Assembly: GCA_022824105.1 (NCBI GenBank)
Contig: JAJEAZ010000082.1
Coordinates: 1-35,502 of the forward strand
DNA length: 35,502 nt
Direction of reading: 5' to 3'
DNA from: Alphaproteobacteria bacterium
Lineage (GTDB): Bacteria; Pseudomonadota; Alphaproteobacteria; Bin95
Below, one piece after another: positions 24,749-33,100 of the stretch. The notes under the pieces are model-generated. The model saw only the letters and a program-made list of their open reading frames with translations, was not told the origin of the DNA and did not search any database. The position numbers were made by a program, and so were the translations under genes. Position 1 is the stretch's first letter. Every line of letters begins with the position of its first letter.

Positions 24749-25696
24749 TTATCCCTCCGGCGCCTTTTCCTGCGCCGTCGCGTCCCATTCGAATTTCGAC
24801 GCCCGGGCGAGCCGGTCGGTGTCCACCACGCCGGTCAGGCGGCGGCCCTCGACGATCCATGTCGGGTATCGCCGGATGTCCTGGACCGTGCAGACGGCCG
24901 TGAGGGGGCCGTTCGGGCCCGAAGGCGCGCATTCGGTATAGGGCAGCCGCTTGGCGGAGGCGGTGAACAGGGCCTTCTGGTCCTGGCAGGCCCGGCACCA
25001 GTGGGCGCCGTAGAAGCGCGCGCCGCTGTCCTGCAGGTGGGTCGCGAGCGCCTTGAGATAGGGGTCCTCCGGGCCGGCGGCGGGGTCGAAGAGGCCGCTG
25101 AAATGCAGATGCAGGCCGAGCGCCAGGACGATGGCCGCTCCGACGGGGAATTGCAGGGCCTTGCGCCACCCCTGCTCGCGCGCCTGTAACGGGCGGCGGA
25201 GAAGCGTGAGCACGAGCAGCAGGTTCATCAGCGCGAAGGATGCCAGGCAGTATTCGCAGACCGCCCCGATCTCGAAGACGGACACCAGGGTCAGGAACCA
25301 GCTCACGCCCGCGCCGATGCAGGCGAAGAGCAGCATGGCGGCCCACGCCGGCGGGCGGGAGCGCAGCCGCCACGCCAGGCCGGCAAGGATTGCGTAGGTG
25401 AGCAGCCCCCACAGCGCCATCGGCAGGCCGAGCAGGGTGGACCACCGGCTCGACTGCACGATGTCGCATTCGGATTCCGCGCCGCACCAGGCCGGGTGTT
25501 CGCCGAACCAGGCGGTCAGGGTCAGGTAGCCGGTGAGCAGGACGCCGGCTGCCGCCAGGCCGAGAATCCAGTTGTCGAGCGGATGCTTCCCGCGCTCCGG
25601 CGCGCCGGATGCGCCCGCGGCCTGCTGCCGGGCAGGCGCGCCCGCATTGCGCGCATGGCGGGCGCCGGACCTCGATCGTTTACGCTTCCTGGGCAT
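24749..25696 (-). CDS. VKOR-thioredoxin fusion (disulfide-forming membrane protein)
   Basis: 315 residues. After a basic cytoplasmic tail (1-38) come about five hydrophobic segments of a vitamin-K-epoxide-reductase homologue: near 42-62, 88-108, 117-140, 150-167 and 182-200. The loop cysteine pair is C71 and C77, with the conserved Ser-Ser of QSSRWSTLLGLP after it; the quinone-proximal pair is CEYC (147-150). The last third is a thioredoxin-like domain with HWCRAC (C234, C237) and a PTWIV strand with the cis-Pro. The domain is expected to face the periplasm, where VKOR reoxidises it through quinone, replacing DsbB/DsbA. This fusion is well known in cyanobacteria and some other bacteria. It converges with the acyl-CoA synthetase gene. 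Confidence 0.92.
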   Translation of the reverse strand: MPRKRKRSRSGARHARNAGAPARQQAAGASGAPERGKHPLDNWILGLAAAGVLLTGYLTLTAWFGEHPAWCGAESECDIVQSSRWSTLLGLPMALWGLLTYAILAGLAWRLRSRPPAWAAMLLFACIGAGVSWFLTLVSVFEIGAVCEYCLASFALMNLLLVLTLLRRPLQAREQGWRKALQFPVGAAIVLALGLHLHFSGLFDPAAGPEDPYLKALATHLQDSGARFYGAHWCRACQDQKALFTASAKRLPYTECAPSGPNGPLTAVCTVQDIRRYPTWIVEGRRLTGVVDTDRLARASKFEWDATAQEKAPEG

Positions 25697-25856
25697 TGTC
25701 GGGCTTCCCGGCTGTCGGCTCGTCCCGCCCCTCGGGAGGACGGTTTCTCCCGGTAGTGGTAGGCGTTTGCTCGGTAACCTTCAATTGCCTGCATTACCGG
25801 TTTGCAAGACAGCGCCGCCGGCCGGAGCGGAATCCTCCCCGATGCCGCCGAACAGG

Positions 25857-25923
25857 AAAAAATCTTATCTTTTTACTTTTTGTTCACGATTTAGGTTTGA
25901 CATTTGGTGAAGTGTGCTAGAAT
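25857..25923 (+). promoter_or_regulatory. Strong sigma70-type promoter with AT-rich upstream tract
   Basis: TTGACA at 25897-25902 and TAGAAT at 25918-25923 are 15 bp apart. The -10 is extended by TG one base upstream (TGC-TAGAAT). Just upstream is an A/T-rich tract (25857-25895) in a genome otherwise about two-thirds GC, as expected for an UP element. The spacer is shorter than ideal. It points right, away from the VKOR gene, into a region with no large gene. Confidence 0.5.
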
Positions 25924-25931
25924 ACATTTAA

Positions 25932-26133
25932 GGGAAGAGGCATCCGGAGCCGCTTCCCCGGTGCTGCGCAGCGCCAGTTTCTGAAAACCCGCGAGAAGCC
26001 GACGGGAGGGGTGCGCCCTTTGCCTCGCGCGCGCAATCAGGCGCGCGAACCGCGCCGGCGCCGACACCCGCCCGCACCCGCGCGCGATACGCGCGAAACA
26101 GGGACCCGCTCCCGGTCGGAGCAAGGAGGAACG
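25932..26133 (+). promoter_or_regulatory. Hairpin-rich leader or small RNA candidate
   Basis: It begins about where transcription from the preceding promoter would start. Hairpin 1 pairs 25932-25941 with 25949-25958 (ten base pairs, one mismatch). Hairpin 2 is 25960-25975. Hairpin 3 pairs 26025-26032 with 26041-26048 (eight perfect pairs around an 8-base loop). A shorter hairpin lies near 26079-26095. The segment ends at a Shine-Dalgarno, AAGGAGGA (26123-26130). No known riboswitch class is recognised. The pairing is seen directly; RNA function is inferred, and GC-rich sequence forms chance stems easily. Confidence 0.35.
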
Positions 26134-26256
26134 ATGACCGCAACCGACCCCCGCCGCCGCGCCGAATGCGGCGAACGACACGAAAGGCGGCGATGCCGAC
26201 CGAAAGGCCCGCTCCCGCCGCCGCGCCCCTTGCCGCGGCCTGTGCGGAAGACATGA
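26134..26256 (+). CDS. Possible Arg/Pro-rich small protein, 40 residues
   Basis: The ORF MTATDPRRRAECGERHERRR... ends in PPPRPLPRPVRKT. Its ATG follows AAGGAGGAACG, one of the best ribosome sites in the window, and it is downstream of the promoter and structured leader at 25857-26133. Its stop codon overlaps a further ATG (ATGA at 26253), which opens a frame to 26543, but that frame runs through a REP-like element and is unlikely to be coding. No family is recognised. It could be a short basic protein, a leader peptide or the 5' stub of a lost gene. Confidence 0.35.
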   Translation: MTATDPRRRAECGERHERRRCRPKGPLPPPRPLPRPVRKT

Positions 26257-26317
26257 GCGCAGCGCCACCACCAGAGGACGACCGCGCCGGACGCGCCGCG
26301 CTTCGTTCCCCTTTCGT

Positions 26318-26410
26318 CACCCCGGACGGCGCGCCAGCGGCGATCCGGGGTCCAGCCTCGGTTCTCGCGGCAGCCCCGGATCGGGGTCCGGGGCAGGCTG
26401 TCGGCGCGCC
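26318..26410. repeat. REP-like extragenic palindromic element
   Basis: GTCACCCCGGA (26316-26326) is followed by GATCCGGGGTCCAG (26342-26355), with CCCCGGA/TCCGGGG as the stem. A second CCCCGGATCGGGGTCCGGGG run lies near 26374-26393, and GGCGCGCC palindromes occur at 26328-26335 and 26403-26410. The combination CACCCCGGA...TCCGGGGTCCAG is a widespread intergenic repeat in alphaproteobacteria, from general familiarity. Copies elsewhere in the genome cannot be checked here. Confidence 0.55.
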
Positions 26411-26528
26411 GGCCAGGGCGACGGACAAGGGCCATGCGTCTGCGCCAGCCCGACGGCGGAAGGGAAGAGTCACGAATGGATCGTTATGCCCGGACAGGTT
26501 GCAGGGCATGTCCCCTGCGCATGCAGAT

Positions 26529-26611
26529 CATGACATTTCATGACATATCGGAACATATCGCGGGGAAGGCGCAGGGCGCCTCATGACGAAACATGACACT
26601 CCATGACATCC
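26529..26611. repeat. Two triplets of 10-bp-periodic CATGAC repeats
   Basis: CATGACA occurs at 26529 and 26539 and is followed at 26549 by a degenerate CGGAACA. CATGAC occurs again at 26582, 26592 and 26602. Within each set the units are spaced exactly 10 bp, one helical turn, and the two sets start 53 bp apart. The stretch is more AT-rich than its surroundings. It looks like an iteron or cooperative protein-binding array. It lies beyond the 3' end of the EamA gene and downstream of the small ORF; no gene starts immediately beside it. Confidence 0.7.
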
Positions 26612-26664
26612 GGAAGGGCGCCGGGCGACGCCGTCCGGTTGCCGGGCGGGCAAAGGAACGGGGC

Positions 26665-27687
26665 TCAGCCCGTCCCCGGCGCCGAAGGGGCGTCCGGCCG
26701 GCCGGGGGCGTCTGCCGGCCGCCGTCGGCCGCCCTGCGCCAGCTGCTTTTCGCGCCAGTAGACATAGATGCCGGAGCCGGCGATCAGCGTGCAGCCGATC
26801 ACGACCCAATGGTCGGGCAGATGGTCGAACACGAGCCAGCCGAGGAAGATGGCCGAGGGGAGCGCCACATATTCGAAGGGCGCCAGCGTCGCCGCGTCGG
26901 TCAGCCTGTAGGCCTGGGTCAGCGAATAGGCGATGAAGCCGGAGAGGCCGCCCAGCAGCACGAACAGCAGCCAGTGCTCCCATGTCGGCCACACCCAGGC
27001 GCGAAACAGGAACAGCCAGGTCCTGTTCTCCACGCCCTCGGCGAAGCGCCCGTCGCCGGCGACGGCGAAGAAGCCCAGGCTGACGGCAATGAACATGACC
27101 TGGATATAGGCCGCCATGGCCGAGGCGGGCGCGCTCGCCCGGAGCTTTCGCGTCAGGATCTGCATGGTGGCGTAGGCGAGCGCCGCCGCCATGGGCAGCA
27201 GCAGGGTCCACCGGTCCGGGGCGTGTTCGAGTTCGCCGGTTCCGGGCCGGAGCATGACCAGCACGCCGAGGAACCCGACCAGCACGGCGGAGAACCGCCG
27301 GATGCCGACCTTCTCGCCGAGAAAGGGGATGGACAGCAGCGTGATGAGCAGCGGGGCGACGAAGAAGAGCGCCGTCACGTCGGCCAGCGGCGCCGATGCC
27401 AGCGCGCCGAAGAAGGCGAGATTCGCCAGGACCATGCAGAGCCCGCGCGCGATATGGGCGGCGGGCCGTCCGGTGCGGAGCGCCCTCAGCCCGCCCTCGA
27501 AGCGCAGCACGGCGAGGCTGAACAGCAGCGCCACCAGGGCGCGCACGAACACGATCTCGTGCAGCGGGTAGCGGTCCGACATCGCCTTGACGATGGAATC
27601 GTTGACGGTGATGACGACCATGCCGAGGCAGATCATGGCGATGCCCAGGCGCGGATTGTTCGCCGGTCGAAACGCGGTGCCTGCCAT
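26665..27687 (-). CDS. EamA/DMT-family transporter
   Basis: 340 residues if started at the ATG at 27687 (MAGTAFRPANNPRLGIAMICLG); an in-frame ATG at 27744 would add 19 residues without an obvious membrane or export role, so the shorter start is preferred. About ten hydrophobic helices occur in two EamA repeats. The first has VNDSIVKAMSDRYPLHEIVFVRALVALL, GLCMVLANLAFFGALASAPLADVTALFFVAPLLITLLS and FLGEKVGIRRF. The second has LAYATMQILTRKL, a long hydrophobic stretch and AATLAPFEYVALPSAIFLGWLVFDHLP. DMT carriers of this type move metabolites such as amino acids or S-adenosylmethionine across the inner membrane; the substrate cannot be read. It stands alone on the minus strand, 132 bp after the MDR gene. 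Confidence 0.9.
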   Translation of the reverse strand: MAGTAFRPANNPRLGIAMICLGMVVITVNDSIVKAMSDRYPLHEIVFVRALVALLFSLAVLRFEGGLRALRTGRPAAHIARGLCMVLANLAFFGALASAPLADVTALFFVAPLLITLLSIPFLGEKVGIRRFSAVLVGFLGVLVMLRPGTGELEHAPDRWTLLLPMAAALAYATMQILTRKLRASAPASAMAAYIQVMFIAVSLGFFAVAGDGRFAEGVENRTWLFLFRAWVWPTWEHWLLFVLLGGLSGFIAYSLTQAYRLTDAATLAPFEYVALPSAIFLGWLVFDHLPDHWVVIGCTLIAGSGIYVYWREKQLAQGGRRRPADAPGRPDAPSAPGTG

Positions 27688-27730
27688 CGGCGGGGGAACC
27701 CTCGAATCCCGGACGGAACGCCGCCGCCCG

Positions 27731-27767
27731 GTCGCGGGAATCATAGGGATATTCGCCGGCCCGCGAC
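27731..27767. promoter_or_regulatory. Perfect 8-bp inverted repeat upstream of the EamA gene
   Basis: GTCGCGGG (27731-27738) and CCCGCGAC (27760-27767) flank a 21-bp spacer that contains the alternative upstream ATG. The position, 44-80 bases ahead of the preferred EamA start, suits an operator or a leader hairpin. No regulator gene is adjacent. Confidence 0.35.
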
Positions 27768-27819
27768 AACGGGGAAGTATGGGGGTATCGGGAGGCAGCG
27801 CGGCGCGCCGGAACCGGAC

Positions 27820-28824
27820 CTACGGCACAACCACGATCTTGCCGAAGACCTCACGATCCTCCAGCATCCGCACGCCTTCGGCGGCCTCCTCCAGCGGCAG
27901 TTCGACATCGATGGGGGGATCGAGCCGCCCGGCGGCGATATCCGCCATCATCTCCTTCAGGCCGTCCACGGTCCAGCTGTTGGAGCCGAGGATCTGCAAC
28001 TCGAAAGTCCAGATGTAGCGGATGTCGGTCTTGGGGTCGAAACCGGCGGTCGCCCCGCAGGTGAGCATCCGGCCGCCGCGCTTCAACGCCTTCATCGAGG
28101 GCACCCAGGTGTCGCCGCCGGTGAAGTTGACCACGACATCCACGCCGCCTTCGTAGGAGCGCCGGAAGGGCTTGCCGTAGCGCTTCCAGATCTCGCGCTC
28201 GAACCGGGTCTCGATATAGTTCAGCCCTTCGTCCGCGCCGAGCGCCAGCAGCCGGTCGATCTTCTCCTGGCTGCTGGCGGCGGCGATGACATGGGCGCCC
28301 ACCGCCTTGGCGAGCAGCACGCAAGCATTGCCGACGCCGCCCGAGGCGCCGAGGATCAGCACCGTTTCGCCGGCCTTCACATGGCCGTTCTCGAACATCA
28401 TGCGGTGCGCGGTGCCGTAGGCGACCGGCAGCGACGCCGCCTGCGCGAAGCTCACCCCTTCCGGCATCGCGATGAGCTGCCCGGCCGAGCACAGCGTCCT
28501 TTCCGCGAGCCCGCCGTCGAGCATCTCGCCCATCAGGCCCCGCTCCGGCCAGATCGGGTCAACGAGCACCCGGTCGCCGACGGACCAGCCCTCGACGCCC
28601 TCGCCGAGCGCCTCGATCTCGCCGGCGATGTCGAGGCCGGGCACCACCGGAATCGGGACCTTGATGCCCGGCATGCCGCGCCGGGTGAAGACGTCGTGGT
28701 AGTTGAGCGAGCAGGCCCCGACCCGGATGACGGCCTCGCCGGGCCCCGGCTCCGGCTCCGGCCAGTCGCTGCGGAAGGACAGCTTGTCCTGGCCTCCGTG
28801 GCCTTCGAGAACGAGCGCGCGCAT
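27820..28824 (-). CDS. Zinc-independent MDR-family oxidoreductase (quinone-reductase-like)
   Basis: 334 residues. A GroES-like N-terminal half (NYHDVFTRRGMPG, VPGLDIAGEIEALGEGV, VGDRVLV) is followed by a Rossmann domain with LGASGGVG (158-165) and the usual NADP-site follow-up AAASSQEKIDRLLALGADEGLNY. The cysteines that bind catalytic and structural zinc in alcohol dehydrogenases are missing, as in quinone oxidoreductases and enoyl reductases of this superfamily. It probably reduces a quinone or alpha,beta-unsaturated carbonyl compound with NADPH in the cytoplasm. It follows the LLM gene by 12 bp and is probably co-transcribed with it. Confidence 0.88.
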   Translation of the reverse strand: MRALVLEGHGGQDKLSFRSDWPEPEPGPGEAVIRVGACSLNYHDVFTRRGMPGIKVPIPVVPGLDIAGEIEALGEGVEGWSVGDRVLVDPIWPERGLMGEMLDGGLAERTLCSAGQLIAMPEGVSFAQAASLPVAYGTAHRMMFENGHVKAGETVLILGASGGVGNACVLLAKAVGAHVIAAASSQEKIDRLLALGADEGLNYIETRFEREIWKRYGKPFRRSYEGGVDVVVNFTGGDTWVPSMKALKRGGRMLTCGATAGFDPKTDIRYIWTFELQILGSNSWTVDGLKEMMADIAAGRLDPPIDVELPLEEAAEGVRMLEDREVFGKIVVVP

Positions 28825-28836
28825 GGGCCGGGCCTC

Positions 28837-30066
28837 CTATTCCGCGGCGGCGGCTTCCTTGGCCGCCATCTTCGCCTTCAGCTGCTCGGGCGTGAGGCGC
28901 ACAATGTCCTCGTTCTGGTGCGCGTAGCGCCTGGCGCCCTCGACCGACAGCTCCTCAAGCTCGATCTCGCCGGCGAGCACGCCCGCCTTCCAGGCCGCGT
29001 GCTCCTCCTCCATCGCATGGAACTCCGGCATGACCTCGCGGGCGAACAGCTCCAGCGAGGCGCAGATGTCCTCATGCGTGTTCTGCCCGGCCTGATTCAG
29101 CAGGATCACCTGGTCCACATTGGCGGCGGCGAAGGCGCGCAGCTTGCGGCGGATGGTGTCCGGCGAGCCGATCAGCCCCGCCGTCAGCGCCTGCTGCGCC
29201 TTCTCCGTGTGGCGCCAGTCCTGGTAGAGCTTCCAGAGGTCGGTCTCGCCGGGAGCCGAGATGCCGTGCCGGCCGTAGTGGCTGAGGCAGAAGATGAAGA
29301 AGGTCCACCCGGCCGCCTTCTCGATGGCTTCCTCGTCGGTCTCGCAGCACATGAAGCCCGAGACCATGGCGATGTTCGGGTTGACCGGGTAGTCACAGAT
29401 CCTGTCGAGATTGCGGGTGAGGTTGAGGTAGTAGCGGTTGACCCAGGCCTTCGCCGCTTCCGGCGAGACGAACTGGAAGCCAAGCGCCCCCATGCCCCAG
29501 CGTCCGGCATCCTCGATGGTCTCGATATTGGAACAGGCGACCCAGAGCGGCGGATGCGGCTTCTGCAGCGGCTTCGGCACGACATTGCGCTTCGGGTAGC
29601 TGTAGAACTCGCCGCTGAACTCGAAGGCGGTCTCGGTGAAGAGCGGGATCGTCGCCTTCACGCCCTCGATCCAGCGGTCGCGCTTGGAGCGCACCTGCAC
29701 GCCGAAGGGATGCAGCTCCACCGGCCCCTGCGCCTCGCCGAGGCCGAGCTCCACCCGCCCGCCGGAGAGCAGGTCGAGGGTCGAGACCTTTTCGGCGACG
29801 CGGACGGGGTGGTTGGTGGTGAGCTGGATGACGCCGTGGCCGAGGCGGATATTGCGGGTGCGCTGGCTGGCCGCGCCGAGGAACACTTCCGGCGCGGAGG
29901 AGTGCGAATACTCCTCCAGGAAGTGGTGTTCGACTTCCCATGCGTAGTCGTAGCCGAGCCGGTCGGCCAGCTCGATCTGCGCGAGCGATTCGTTCAGCAG
30001 GCGCTGCTCGCTGTCCTCAGCCCAGGGGCGCGGCAGCTGGTGCTCGTAGAATATGCCGAATTTCAT
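28837..30066 (-). CDS. LLM-class flavin-dependent oxidoreductase
   Basis: 409 residues from the ATG at 30066, with GGAG about 15 bases upstream. Luciferase-like barrel features: MKFGIFYEHQLPRPW at the first strand, YDYAWEVEHHFLEEYSHSSAPEVFLGAASQRT (39-70), then GHGVIQL and PVRVAEKVSTLDLLSGGRVELGLGE. The C-terminal part (GSPDTIRRKLRAFAAANVDQVILLNQAG) closes the barrel and is followed by an acidic/Lys-rich tail of about 70 residues. It differs clearly from the LLM at 13582-14634, so they are paralogues rather than a duplication. Substrate unknown; a reduced-flavin monooxygenase or dehydrogenase is expected. It pairs with the MDR oxidoreductase downstream and lies 66 bp after the RND permease gene. 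Confidence 0.87.
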   Translation of the reverse strand: MKFGIFYEHQLPRPWAEDSEQRLLNESLAQIELADRLGYDYAWEVEHHFLEEYSHSSAPEVFLGAASQRTRNIRLGHGVIQLTTNHPVRVAEKVSTLDLLSGGRVELGLGEAQGPVELHPFGVQVRSKRDRWIEGVKATIPLFTETAFEFSGEFYSYPKRNVVPKPLQKPHPPLWVACSNIETIEDAGRWGMGALGFQFVSPEAAKAWVNRYYLNLTRNLDRICDYPVNPNIAMVSGFMCCETDEEAIEKAAGWTFFIFCLSHYGRHGISAPGETDLWKLYQDWRHTEKAQQALTAGLIGSPDTIRRKLRAFAAANVDQVILLNQAGQNTHEDICASLELFAREVMPEFHAMEEEHAAWKAGVLAGEIELEELSVEGARRYAHQNEDIVRLTPEQLKAKMAAKEAAAAE

Positions 30067-30132
30067 AAGTGGGTCTTCTCCGACAATCGTCCGTTCCGAG
30101 TCTTAGCACGACCGGCTGCCGGTCCGGCAGGG

Positions 30133-33100
30133 TCACTCCGCCGCTGCGGTCGCCGCGGCCACACGGTTGCGACGGCGTTCCTCCAGCGGGGCGAGGATCA
30201 GGCCGAGCAGCGGCGGGACGATGGTGAGCGTCAGCACCGCCGAGAGCGCCAGTCCGCCCAGCACGACCGAGCCGAGCCCCCGATAGAGCTCCGAGCCCGC
30301 GCCCGGAAACAACACCAGCGGCGCCATGCCGAAAATGCTGGTGAGCGTGGACATGTAGATCGGGCGCAGCCGGTCTTTCGTCGCCTCGCGGATCGCGTCC
30401 GACGGCGTCATATTGCCTTCGCGGATATGGAACAGCGCCTGGTGGACAAGCAGGATGGCGTTGTTGACGACGATGCCGACCAGGATGATGAAACCCAGCA
30501 GGGTGAGCATGTCGAGCGGCTGGAAGGCGAACAGGTTCAGCACCGCAAGGCCGAGCACGCCGCCGGCCGTCGCCAGCGGCACCGAGATCATGATGACCAG
30601 CGGATAGATGAAGCTCTCGAACAGCACCGCCATGACCAGGAACACGATGGCGACGGCGATCAGCAGGTCGATGACGATGTGGTTCCAGGTGATCGTGAGC
30701 TGGTCGGCGGCGCCCGACAGCCGGAGCTTGACGCCATCGGGCAGGCCGCCGGCCCGGAGCGGGCCGATGACCTCGGCGCGGACGAGGTCCATCGCCTCTT
30801 CGAGCGGCATCTGCGCGCGCGGCCGGATCTGCAGCGTGACCGTGCGCACCCGCTCCTTGTGCCGGATTTCGGTCGGCCCGCTGGTCACCTCGATGTTGGC
30901 GAGCGAGGAGGCGGGCAGGATGTAGCCGTTCCGCGTCACCACCGGCAGGAAGTCGATGCCCTGGGTGGAGGAGACATTGTCGGTCGGCCCCTTGAGGATC
31001 AGGTTGGTGCGCCGGCCGTCTATGGTCACCCGCGCGACCCGGAGCCCGTCATTGAAGGCGTCGATGGTGTCGGCCAGTTCGCGCGCCGACACACCGTTGT
31101 CCGCAAGCCGGAGCCGGTCCGGCATCACGCGCACTTCCGGCGCGCCGAGTTCGAGGCCGGGAATGGGGCGGAGCTGGTTGCCCTCATTGCGCGGCAGCGC
31201 CGCCGCCGTCATGCCGGTCGCCCGCCCCGCCACCGCCATGACGGTTCCCAGGTCCGGCCCGGAAATGTCGAGGTCGATCGACCGCTTGCCGCCGATGCCG
31301 CGCCCGAAGATCGACGCCACGGTGAAGAAGCCGAAGGTGCCGGGCTCGCGCAGCGCGGAACGCTGCAGGACGGGCACCAGTTCCTCCGGCCTTGTCGGAT
31401 CGACGGAGGACGCGCCCACGAATGTGTAGGACGGCAGGGCCACGAAGAAGAAGTTGGCGATCTTGGGCGGCTGGCCGGGCTCGGACTCCGGGCCGGTCTC
31501 GCTCGCCCAGAGCGCGCGCGTCGCGTCTTCGATCTCGCGCGCGATTTCGCTGTTCGTCCTGAGATTATAGCCCGGCGGCGGCAGCACCCGGCCGAGCACG
31601 AAATTGCGGCTGCCGTCCGGCAGGTAGTCCAGCTTGGGCGTCAGCCACCAGGCGACGGCGACCGCAAGCCCGACGATGGCCGCAACGGAGACCAGGGCGG
31701 CCTTGCGGTTCCGCACCACCGCTCCGGCATAGGCGAGCGTCGCGCGCGCATAGCGCCGGGCGAGGCCGTCCAGCACCGGCACCTCGAAGCGCCCGCCGGT
31801 CCACACGCGCGTGGCGAGCAGGCGGCGCGACAATGCCGGGATGACCGTAATGGCGACCAGAAGCGACAGCATGACCGACACCGAGATCGCGACCGCGATG
31901 TCGCGGAACAGCTGCCCGACCTCAAGGTCCATGGCGAGGATCGGCACGAAGACCAGCACCGTGGTCAGCGCCGAGACCAGGATCGCCCCCCATACCTGGC
32001 TGGCGCCGCGCAGCGCGGCCTCGCGCGGCGGCATGCCGCGCTCCCGCAGCCGGTAGATGTTCTCCAGCACCACGATCGCGGCATCCACCACCATGCCGAC
32101 CGCAAAGGCGATGCCGGCGAGCGACACGACGTTCAGCGAACGCCCGAGCATGGCCATGGCGACGAAGGAGCCCACGACCGAGACCGGAATCGCCAGCGAG
32201 ACGATCAGCGTCGGCCGCCAGGACCGGAGGAACAGCAGCAGCATGATGGCGGCAAGCGCGCCGCCGACGACGATGTTCTGCCGCACGAGGCCGATGGCGG
32301 AGACGATGTAGTCGGTCTCGTCATAGACCTGTTCCATGACGAGGCCCTCGCCGGGCAGCACGGAGTCGTTCAGCTCGGCGACGGCGGCGCGCACGCCTTC
32401 CATGGTCTCGATGACATTGGCGCCCGCCTCCCGCTTGGCGTTCATCACGACGGCGTTGTCGCCGAGCCGGCGGATGCGGGCGCGCGGCTCGGAATAGCCG
32501 TAGGAGACATCGGCAATGTCGCCCACCGTGACCCGCCCGATCCGCCCCGTGGCGCCGTCGGACTGGGTGCGCAGCACGACAGCGCGCACCGCTTCCGGCG
32601 TATCCAGTTCGCCCTGGGCGCGGACGAGGTAGCGGCGTTTCCCCTCTTCCACGTCGCCTGCGGAAACGGATGCGTTGGCGGCCCGGAGCCTCTGGGTGAT
32701 CTCGGTCACGGTCAGGCCGAACTGCGCCATCCGCTCGGGCAGGACCGTGATGTGCAACTCGCGCCGGACGTCGCCGAATACATCGGTTCGCGAGACGCCC
32801 TGCACCCTCTCCAGCTGGTCCTGGACCACCTCCTCCACGAAATCGCCGTAGGTGTGGATCGGCCGCGGGTTGTCCTTTGCGGTCTGGATCACGAACCAGG
32901 CGATGGCGTTGTCTTCCGCGCCCGCCGTGCGCAGGGTCGGGCGGTCGGCTTCGTCCGGATAGCCGGTCACGCGGTCGAGCCGGTTTGCGACCAGCAGGAG
33001 CGCACGGTCCATATTGGTGCCGATGGCGAAGGTGAGCGTGACCCTGGCGCGCCCGTTCTCCGACCGGCTCTCAACCTCTTCCAGGCCCTCGACGCCCTTC

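Noticed and set aside
25697-25856. Coding sequence upstream of the VKOR gene
   Set aside because: Short frames only, with no ribosome site or recognisable family. It probably holds the VKOR promoter, but no convincing -35/-10 was found.
26253-26543. Second small ORF coupled by ATGA to the 40-codon ORF
   Set aside because: Most of it is the translation of the REP-like element and the first CATGAC repeats; composition does not look coding.
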